Assembly: GCA_002420305.1 (NCBI GenBank)
Contig: DIHT01000035.1
Span: 1-11,749, forward strand
Reading direction: 5' to 3'
Length of the DNA: 11,749 nt
DNA from: Akkermansiaceae bacterium UBA5689
GTDB lineage: Bacteria > Verrucomicrobiota > Verrucomicrobiia > Verrucomicrobiales > Akkermansiaceae
Positions 6,377 to 11,749 of this stretch are shown here, piece after piece (position 1 is the stretch's first letter; each line of letters begins with the position of its first letter). The translations under genes were made by a program, and so were the position numbers. The notes beneath the pieces are model-generated. The model saw nothing but the letters and a program-made list of their open reading frames with translations, ran no database searches and was not told the origin of the DNA.

Positions 6377-7567
6377 ATGAATCCTCTCATCACTCCCCGG
6401 GCTGCGGAAGAAATCACACTGTCTACCATCCCAGAACTCGCAGAAGAAGATGTCCCTCCTGAGCTGGCTAGGGGGAGAATCCTCGCGCTCCCTCTTGTTG
6501 CCGACAGGCCCCTTCCCCCCTACGACCGGGTAATGATGGATGGCATATGTTGTAAAAACTCTGACCTTGAGGAACACACGACTCTCGCAATCGCGGGCGA
6601 CCATCCGGCTGGAGCTCCAACGCCGCAGGAAACTCCACGAGGGCACTGCTGGGAAGTGATGACGGGAGCCTGTCTCCCTCCCGATTGTGATACCGTAATA
6701 CCCTACGAACAGATCTCACGCCAAGATCATCACTTCACCATCGAGACCGGTTCAGCCGTAGCGGGACGCTTCATTCATCGTCGAGCCAGCGATTACGAAA
6801 CTGGTGAAATTCTGGTTCCACCAAACACCATCATTGATTCTCGCGTTGCAGCAGTCGCTGCCACGGTTGGCGCTACCACCCTGCGAGTTCTGCAACGACC
6901 CCGCGTCTCTCTTTTCACCACAGGTGACGAGGTGGTCGACCCCGCGTCAACCCCTGCAGACCACGAAATCCGTCAATCTAATGCTGCAGCCCTCCACGCT
7001 GCACTTTCCGCGGCAGGTGCCGAGTTAGCCCATTACCAGCACCTGCCGGACGATCCCGGGGCTACCCTCACTGCGGTCGAGAAACACAGAAATTGTGATC
7101 TCCTCATCCTTTGCGGTGGGATCTCCAAGGGTAAATACGACTTCGTCCGACCAGTCATGGAGAAAATTTTCGGGCCTCCATCCTTCCACGGGGTTGCCCA
7201 GCGCCCCGGCAAGCCTCTGGCCTTTTGGGGCGGAACTCCCTCCATTTTTGCCCTCCCGGGCAACCCGATGTCGGTTCAGATTACCTTCCATCGCTACGTC
7301 CTCCCGTTTCTCAAAGCTTCTCAAAGACAAAGATACTCATCACAGATAGTGTCCCTCTCTTCCAACTTCTCCTTCGAGCCAGCCTTTGCTTACAGCCTCC
7401 CGGTCAAAACAAGTCAGGAAGGAGCCTGCACAATTGCCGAACCTCTCCCCCTCGCAAATTCCGGGGACTTTGCTTCCGCGATTGAGTCGGATGGATTTAT
7501 CGAGCTCCCTGCTGAAAAAGGTACTTTTCCCAAAGGCACCCTCGCTCCCTACTGGTCGTGGCTCTGA
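6377..7567 (+). CDS. moeA: Molybdopterin molybdotransferase MoeA
   Basis: This is a 396-residue cytoplasmic enzyme that inserts molybdate into adenylylated molybdopterin. Family marks in order: PPYDRVMMDG (48-56, with the Asp of the usual S.MDGY motif); EVMTGACLPPDCDTVIPYE (93-111), equivalent to MTGAPLP; the MogA-like domain with TTGDEV (181-186) and RQSNAAAL (199-206); GGISKGKYDFV (247-257), where the more common form is GGVSVGDYD; QRPGKPLAF (275-283); and FALPGNPMS (291-299). The C-terminal domain IV follows. The SKG and QRPGKP forms suggest a MoeA subgroup that I also associate with Bacteroidetes. The ATG at 6377 was preferred over a TTG at 6338 because it starts at the usual domain edge and has GGCGG six bases upstream. 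It is first in the rightward Moco operon and 50 bases before moaC. Confidence 0.96.
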   Translation: MNPLITPRAAEEITLSTIPELAEEDVPPELARGRILALPLVADRPLPPYDRVMMDGICCKNSDLEEHTTLAIAGDHPAGAPTPQETPRGHCWEVMTGACLPPDCDTVIPYEQISRQDHHFTIETGSAVAGRFIHRRASDYETGEILVPPNTIIDSRVAAVAATVGATTLRVLQRPRVSLFTTGDEVVDPASTPADHEIRQSNAAALHAALSAAGAELAHYQHLPDDPGATLTAVEKHRNCDLLILCGGISKGKYDFVRPVMEKIFGPPSFHGVAQRPGKPLAFWGGTPSIFALPGNPMSVQITFHRYVLPFLKASQRQRYSSQIVSLSSNFSFEPAFAYSLPVKTSQEGACTIAEPLPLANSGDFASAIESDGFIELPAEKGTFPKGTLAPYWSWL

Positions 7568-7617
7568 CAGACAGTAAATCCTCTCGTTTTTTTTCCCCAT
7601 TGTCCTAGCGTTCAGCC

Positions 7618-8103
7618 GTGAGCGATCACTCTCATTTGGATGAGGCAGGCCACCCCAGGATGGTTGATGTTGGCCCCAAGGCTGTTACCAAGCGCTATGC
7701 CCGAGCCGGCTGCATCATCGTTCTCGGCCCAGAGCTGCTGTGCCAGCTCAAGGAAAAGGGTTTCCAGAACAAAAAGGGCTCAATTCTCAATACTGCGATT
7801 CTGGCAGGCATCATGGCGGCCAAGCAGACCTCCTCTCTCATCCCACTCTGTCACCCTCTGCCCCTCGACAAGTGCAATGTGACGATTGAGCCCGAGAGCG
7901 ATCATTCGCTCAAGGTAGAGTGTGAATGTTCAACCAGCAGCCGGACCGGTGTCGAAATGGAAGCCCTTACAGGAGCCTCCGTCGCCGCGCTCACCGTCTA
8001 CGACATGTGCAAGGCGGTAAACCCTGCGATCGAAATCACCGCTCTTCGCCTTGAGGAAAAGCGAGGCGGCAAGAGCGATTTTTTTCCTACTCAGGCCTCG
8101 TGA
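7618..8103 (+). CDS. moaC: Cyclic pyranopterin monophosphate synthase MoaC
   Basis: This 161-residue protein is the normal MoaC length. It rearranges the MoaA product 3',8-cyclo-GTP to cyclic pyranopterin monophosphate, as a hexamer in characterised homologues. Motifs are MVDVGPKAVTKRYARA (15-30), KKGSILNTAILAGIMAAK (52-69), LIPLCHPL (74-81), TGVEMEALT (110-118), YDMCKA (128-133) and GGKSD near the end. Residues equivalent to the E. coli catalytic set are present: Lys53, His79, Asp129 and Lys132. The GTG start fits the family N-terminus (HLDEAG), but no clear ribosome site precedes it. A T8 run sits in the preceding gap without a hairpin. The stop codon overlaps the start of the next gene (GTGA), which indicates coupled translation with the mobA-moaD fusion. 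Confidence 0.97.
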   Translation: MSDHSHLDEAGHPRMVDVGPKAVTKRYARAGCIIVLGPELLCQLKEKGFQNKKGSILNTAILAGIMAAKQTSSLIPLCHPLPLDKCNVTIEPESDHSLKVECECSTSSRTGVEMEALTGASVAALTVYDMCKAVNPAIEITALRLEEKRGGKSDFFPTQAS

Positions 8104-8930
8104 AAAATCCCCTTCATGGCCTCCTCCTCGCAGGAGGGAAAAGCACCCGCATGGGCCGTGACAAGGCCGACCTGATGGTTGTTGAAGGTCTCTCCATGCG
8201 CGACAGAGGAATGAAACTGCTCGGAGGAGTCACCGCAAAGTCCTTTCTGGCCATCGCGGGAGATGACGACCGGCAGTATCATCACCCGACCATTCAGGAC
8301 CTGCGAGAGAATGCCGGCCCGATGGCTGGACTGGAATCCGCTTTCCGTCATTCGCCGGAAGCGGGCTGGCTTGTCACTGCCTGTGACCTTCCTTTTCTCA
8401 CCTCACCCACCCTGAAACACCTGGTGGAGTCGAGGGATCCGACTAGCGATGCGACCTGCTTTACCAGCCGCTTCGACGGCAAGCCCGAACCCCTTTGCAC
8501 GATTTACGAGCCCTCCTCTCATTCCTCTCTGGAAAGAATGCTCTCCGAGGGGGTCAGGTGTGCCCGACGATTCCTATTCAGCCTGACACGCAAGGAAATC
8601 GAACTGCCCGAGCTATCCGCTCTAGACAATTGTAACCGCCCTGAGGATCTTGAAGAAGCACGCTTAAGCCTTAATCACGGACGATCTCTTAAAAACGTTC
8701 TGGTTGAATACTGTGGAGTCCTGAGGGAGGACGCAGGCTGCAATTCCGAAGAGTTCCAGACCCGTTCAGTCACAGCCGCGGGTCTGTGGGAAGAACTGCG
8801 TATGTCCCGTAGGCTTTCCCTGGAAATCGATTCCGTGAAAATCGCTATCAATGATGAATTCAGGTCCTGGAATCAGCCTCTTGCTGAGGAGGACAAAGTC
8901 ACCCTTTTCCCCCCCTTTGCAGGAGGCTAG
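8100..8930 (+). CDS. mobA-moaD: Fused MobA (Moco guanylyltransferase) and MoaD (molybdopterin synthase small subunit)
   Basis: This 276-residue protein has two recognisable halves. Residues 1 to about 190 are MobA, which transfers GMP from GTP to Moco. They show the nucleotide-binding loop LLLAGGKSTRMGRDKA (8-23), GPMAGL (73-78), the metal-binding Asp in TACDLPF (93-99) and NRPEDLEEA near the domain end (179-187). Residues about 197-276 are MoaD, a ubiquitin-like sulfur carrier, with KVTLFPPFAGG (266-276) as the expected tail. The terminal Gly-Gly is free at the C-terminus, as needed for adenylation by MoeB and thiocarboxylation. The linker is only a few residues. No frameshift or internal stop separates the halves, and no start codon with a ribosome site is evident at the junction. 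The gene starts with GTG overlapping the moaC stop. It ends 4 bases before moaE, which encodes the partner of MoaD. Confidence 0.94.
   Translation: MKNPLHGLLLAGGKSTRMGRDKADLMVVEGLSMRDRGMKLLGGVTAKSFLAIAGDDDRQYHHPTIQDLRENAGPMAGLESAFRHSPEAGWLVTACDLPFLTSPTLKHLVESRDPTSDATCFTSRFDGKPEPLCTIYEPSSHSSLERMLSEGVRCARRFLFSLTRKEIELPELSALDNCNRPEDLEEARLSLNHGRSLKNVLVEYCGVLREDAGCNSEEFQTRSVTAAGLWEELRMSRRLSLEIDSVKIAINDEFRSWNQPLAEEDKVTLFPPFAGG
8921..8926 (+). promoter_or_regulatory. Shine-Dalgarno site of moaE, inside the moaD Gly-Gly codons
   Basis: AGGAGG ends 8 bases before the ATG at 8935. It is made of the last base of an Ala codon, GGA and the first two bases of GGC, the codons for the MoaD C-terminal Ala-Gly-Gly. 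It decides the moaE start at 8935 rather than any upstream in-frame start, and couples production of the two synthase subunits. Confidence 0.85.
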
Positions 8931-8934
8931 ATCC

Positions 8935-9369
8935 ATGTTCTGCCTTACCTCAGAACCGATAGACCCAACCACTCTGCGGGATGCGGCCAACAACCCTCAT
9001 GCCGGCGCGGTATCAATCTTCGAAGGCCTGGTCCGGAATCATCACCAGGGCCGGAAAGTGCTCCGATTGGAGTACGAAGCTCATGGCCCGGTTGCAGAGA
9101 AGGAGGGACGGATCATCCTGCGGGAGGCGATAGAGAAATTCGATCTAGATTACGCTGGAGCAATACACCGCACCGGCCCTCTCGAGATTGGTGAATGTGC
9201 CGTCATGGTAGTAGTTTCTGCTCCACATCGCAGCGAAACATTTGATGCCTGTCGCTTTGTCATCGATGAAGTTAAACGGCGTCTTCCTATCTGGAAGAAG
9301 GAATTTTACCCCGATGGATCCAGTGACTGGGTAGGATGCGAAGGCTGCAGGGGGAAGCACCAGCACTGA
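8935..9369 (+). CDS. moaE: Molybdopterin synthase catalytic (large) subunit MoaE
   Basis: This 144-residue protein is of typical MoaE length. With thiocarboxylated MoaD it converts cyclic pyranopterin monophosphate to molybdopterin. Visible motifs are HAGAVSIFEGLVRNHHQGR (22-40), LEYEAHGPVAE (45-55), HRTGPLEIGE (78-87), VVSAPHR (93-99) and VKRRLPIWKKE (113-123). Lys114 and Lys121 are seven residues apart, matching the spacing of the active-site lysines of E. coli MoaE (119 and 126). The chain ends in a short Cys/His tail (CEGC at 135-138, then GKHQH). The ATG was chosen from the strong ribosome site formed by the end of moaD. It is the last clear Moco gene of the operon. Its MoaD partner is encoded directly upstream. 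Confidence 0.96.
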   Translation: MFCLTSEPIDPTTLRDAANNPHAGAVSIFEGLVRNHHQGRKVLRLEYEAHGPVAEKEGRIILREAIEKFDLDYAGAIHRTGPLEIGECAVMVVVSAPHRSETFDACRFVIDEVKRRLPIWKKEFYPDGSSDWVGCEGCRGKHQH

Positions 9370-9405
9370 CCTTGCAGTATGACCAAGATCAACTAATTTA
9401 AAGAG

Positions 9406-10698
9406 GTGCGCCGTCTCTATCTCATCCTCGTCTTCTGCCTCTCTGCGCAGGGCTCGACACTCTCAGCGCCAGTTCCGGATCTTGAGATTTTATTCCTCGA
9501 TGCTGCAATGTGGGACAAGCCGGTCGGCGAGGTCCTCCGTGACCGTAAGCCCCTTGGCTTTTACTGGCTCTCAAAGGAGCGCAACGATGCACGAAGCACC
9601 CAGCGAGGGCTGAAACTCTGGAGTCTCCCGGTCGGCGAAACGATTCTACGGAGCCGGGATGACAAACTGCATTCCTTTGACATTTCGATCTACAATCGGG
9701 GTGATAATGGGGAAATGGAGCAGGAGCGATTTAAGGAGCTCACCGAAAAATGGCACGGGCTACTCATGGAGAAAACCAGCCTTGAGGGAGACAAAATGAA
9801 TCGGGCCCAGAAAGGGAGTGTTGTCTCAGCTGATCGCTGGGTGTGGAAGTGCCCAGGAGCTTTTCTTGTTCTCACCTCCAGTAAATCCAGAGCCTCCAGA
9901 GGTTACACCCCTGAATTCCTGAAGCTCAGCCTTGTCTCTGTAAAATACGGTAAGGAGATCTACGAGCAAAGGTCTGGTCTGACAAAAAGTATGGCAAGAC
10001 GCCGGGACCTTATTGCCAACAGGGTAAGCGCATCCAACGGCGATATCTTTGTGCAGGGTGTTCCCATGGTGGACCAGGGCCGCAAGGGATATTGCGCGGT
10101 AGCCAGCGCAGAGCGCGTCTTCCGATATTACGGCCTGCCCGTGGATCAGCACGCGATGGCCCAGATTGCCGAAAGCAGTGCCCAGGGGGGAACGAATCCC
10201 GCCAACATGATTGCGGCCCTTAAGAAGGTCGCTGGCCGGACAAAGACTCGACTCCTTGTCCATTATGAAATCGAGGATCGCAAGGTCAGATCCGAGATGA
10301 AGGCCTACAACCGCTTGATTCGGAAAAACAAGGAGGGAAAGGAGTTTCGCGAAGGCGCTGTAACCCCTTATCAGTATTTCCTTTCAAATTGCCATGGACC
10401 GACTCTACGCGAGGTCCGCGCCAAGGGCACTGCCTTCGATCGCTTTCGAAAACAGATCAGGGACAATATAGATACTGGAACACCCCTGCTTTGGGCCTTG
10501 CAGGTTGGCGTGTTCCCGGAGCGGGGTATTCCCCAGCAAGGTGGAGGACACATGAGGTTGGTTATTGGGTATAATTCGAAAACTGATGAGATCCTTTATA
10601 CCGACTCATGGGGGCCCGGTCATGAATTTAAACGTATGAGTGCGGCCAACGCCTACACGGCCACAATGCACCTCATCACTCTCAAGCCCTCTCAGTAG
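9406..10698 (+). CDS. Exported papain-fold / C39-like cysteine peptidase, verrucomicrobial type
   Basis: This 430-residue protein has an N-terminal signal peptide (RRLYLILVFCLSAQ, likely cleaved near residue 21). Residues about 22-210 form a domain I do not recognise, rich in charged residues. The C-terminal half looks like a C39-type peptidase. QGVPMVDQGRKGYCAVASAE carries the probable oxyanion Gln224 and nucleophile Cys230, GGGHMRLVIGYN carries His382, and YTDSWG carries Asp400, a Cys-His-Asp order typical of papain-like folds. A basic helical insert (about 290-345) separates Cys from His. It could be a peptidase, transpeptidase or amidase acting outside the cytoplasm. The substrate is unknown. 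The GTG start lacks a spaced ribosome site. An in-frame ATG at 9379 is cut off by TAA at 9394-9396. It lies 36 bases after moaE, with no sign of a Moco role. Confidence 0.78.
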   Translation: MRRLYLILVFCLSAQGSTLSAPVPDLEILFLDAAMWDKPVGEVLRDRKPLGFYWLSKERNDARSTQRGLKLWSLPVGETILRSRDDKLHSFDISIYNRGDNGEMEQERFKELTEKWHGLLMEKTSLEGDKMNRAQKGSVVSADRWVWKCPGAFLVLTSSKSRASRGYTPEFLKLSLVSVKYGKEIYEQRSGLTKSMARRRDLIANRVSASNGDIFVQGVPMVDQGRKGYCAVASAERVFRYYGLPVDQHAMAQIAESSAQGGTNPANMIAALKKVAGRTKTRLLVHYEIEDRKVRSEMKAYNRLIRKNKEGKEFREGAVTPYQYFLSNCHGPTLREVRAKGTAFDRFRKQIRDNIDTGTPLLWALQVGVFPERGIPQQGGGHMRLVIGYNSKTDEILYTDSWGPGHEFKRMSAANAYTATMHLITLKPSQ

Positions 10699-10700
10699 AG

Positions 10701-11749
10701 GTGGATAAAAAGGATCCGGAATCGGACACCAGTGCACTTGGTTGCGTCTTCTCTGGCGGCTGGACGCTACTTTCCCTCCCGCTTTGGATCGCTGCCTTTG
10801 CGCTTCTTGTTGTGTCCACGATGTGGACCTCCAGACTTTTCGCCGTTGCGCTCATCTGCCTTCTTCCTATACCCCTGAATCTCCTGCACTGGCGGAGAAC
10901 CAGCCGGAAAATTGTTGCTGGCCTCCTCCTTGTAGCTGGTTCATCTGCGCTCCTTGTCTGCAAACAGCAGGCACAGAAAGCGCCCGGCACACAAGAGGAC
11001 GCTGCCCGCCTTGTTCACCATGAGAATTTTTCCGGCTTATTTGGTATAGCGAACCTTGTTGCAGAAGTTGACCAGTTCGCCCTGCGTTCTTACGTGATGG
11101 CCGCCACCAATCCAGATTTGAGCTGGCAACGTGCCTCTGATCTTCGCCGCATAACGAATGATCTCTATCGTGATCTTTCACTAGATCCCCAGCTTTCATC
11201 TCTCCCCTCCCTGCTCGGATCCACCTACCGGGAGATGCTAGGACTCAAGTCCTCTCCTGGATCTCTGTTTACTTATATCCCCAGCTCGTCGAGTTCGGGA
11301 GAACCGGGAAAGAAGATCGCGATTATTCTCCTCCACGGTAGCCTTGGAAACTTTCAGGGATCGTGGTTGCTTTGGAAGAAACTCGCAGATTCCACCGGCG
11401 TGGCGATCGTTGCCCCAACCTTTGCCACAGGAAAGTGGAGTCAGGAAAGAGGGCGGGCAGCCATCGCGCAAGCCCGGGATTTTTGTATACAGCACCCGAA
11501 TATTGACGGAGAAAGGCTTGTTCTCGCTGGCATTTCCGAAGCCGGAATCGGGGTTCTACATGAAGCAGCAGTGGCACCGCGCGAATGGGAGAAACTTCTT
11601 CTGATCTCTCCGCTCATCGAACAACAGACTATCAACTCCCAACCATTCATTGATGGTTGGCGTGATCGAAAGGCCTTGATCATTACCGGCGAGCAGGACA
11701 CCTCAGCTTATGGGAAATCGATCCGCGCGGCGCAGGCAACCATGGAATC
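10701..11749 (+). CDS. Membrane-anchored alpha/beta hydrolase, 3' end outside window
   Basis: The frame runs open from GTG 10701 to the right edge (349 codons seen). The N-terminal 90 residues contain three hydrophobic segments (about 20-40, 44-63 and 70-87), so the protein is probably inner-membrane anchored. After a helical linker an alpha/beta hydrolase domain begins: strand plus oxyanion loop IAIILLHGS (206-214), VAIVAPTF (234-241), a nucleophile elbow GISEAG (277-282) with Ser279, and LIITGEQD (326-333) with the likely acid Asp333. The catalytic His is expected beyond the edge. The elbow has Ala where many hydrolases have Gly. Substrate cannot be inferred. The start lies 2 bases after the peptidase gene stop, which points to translational coupling and possibly a joint role. 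No recognisable ribosome site of its own is present. Confidence 0.75.
   Translation, partial: MDKKDPESDTSALGCVFSGGWTLLSLPLWIAAFALLVVSTMWTSRLFAVALICLLPIPLNLLHWRRTSRKIVAGLLLVAGSSALLVCKQQAQKAPGTQEDAARLVHHENFSGLFGIANLVAEVDQFALRSYVMAATNPDLSWQRASDLRRITNDLYRDLSLDPQLSSLPSLLGSTYREMLGLKSSPGSLFTYIPSSSSSGEPGKKIAIILLHGSLGNFQGSWLLWKKLADSTGVAIVAPTFATGKWSQERGRAAIAQARDFCIQHPNIDGERLVLAGISEAGIGVLHEAAVAPREWEKLLLISPLIEQQTINSQPFIDGWRDRKALIITGEQDTSAYGKSIRAAQATME

Noticed and set aside
6295..6429. Longer moaA start up to 6429, overlapping moeA
   Set aside because: The extra 45 residues do not resemble MoaA and would run through the divergent promoter region into moeA. Family members begin close to the RPLRDLRIS segment.
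7587..7594. T8 run between moeA and moaC as a terminator
   Set aside because: No GC-rich hairpin precedes it, and the genes on both sides belong to the same pathway and strand, so readthrough is expected.
8851..8934. Longer moaE frame overlapping the end of moaD
   Set aside because: The strong AGGAGG at 8921-8926 points to the ATG at 8935, and the upstream extension has no MoaE similarity.
1..11749. CRISPR array, tRNA/rRNA genes, insertion sequences, phage genes or defence systems
   Set aside because: I saw no regularly spaced repeats, cloverleaf-like stretch, transposase motif or defence-type domain on either strand. No exact computational search was possible here.

Overview
The window looks like chromosomal DNA of a PVC-superphylum bacterium, most likely Verrucomicrobiota or Planctomycetota. 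The main reason is the gene pair at the left end: a DUF1552 (HXXSHH) protein followed by a large secreted c-type cytochrome of the DUF1587/1595/1592/1588/1585 type. These families are strongly enriched in that superphylum. The exact lineage is inference. I see no rRNA, tRNA, CRISPR array, insertion sequence or phage gene.

Layout. (1) Positions 1-4287, + strand: the 3' part of the DUF1552 gene, then after 27 bases a 989-residue exported protein with two CxxCH haem sites and a LamG-like domain inserted between DUF1592 and DUF1588. (2) Positions 4416-4808, + strand: a small stand-alone SET-domain protein. Its stop codon shares a CTAG tetranucleotide with the stop of the convergent next gene. (3) Positions 4805-9369: a molybdenum cofactor (Moco) locus made of two divergent units. 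The leftward unit is moaA followed by a MOSC-domain gene. The rightward unit is moeA, moaC, a mobA-moaD fusion and moaE. An 82-base intergenic stretch with two short inverted repeats separates the units. (4) Positions 9406-11749, + strand: an exported papain-fold/C39-like cysteine peptidase, then 2 bases later a membrane-anchored alpha/beta hydrolase that runs off the right edge.

The Moco genes cover most of the pathway. MoaA and MoaC convert GTP to cyclic pyranopterin monophosphate. MoaD and MoaE form molybdopterin synthase, which adds the dithiolene sulfurs. MoeA inserts molybdate, and MobA attaches GMP. The MOSC protein probably handles sulfur or Moco. MoeB (MoaD adenylation) and MogA/MoaB (molybdopterin adenylation) are not in the window, nor are a molybdate transporter or a molybdoenzyme. 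They would have to be elsewhere in the genome.

The most unusual points are the MobA-MoaD fusion; the use of the Gly-Gly codons at the ends of both MoaA and MoaD as the Shine-Dalgarno sequence of the next gene; the LamG insertion in the cytochrome-like protein; a SET protein that has lost its post-SET cysteines; and an in-frame stop just upstream of the GTG start of the cysteine peptidase gene. I found no clearly new multi-gene system. The locus is mostly recognisable, with unusual architecture.
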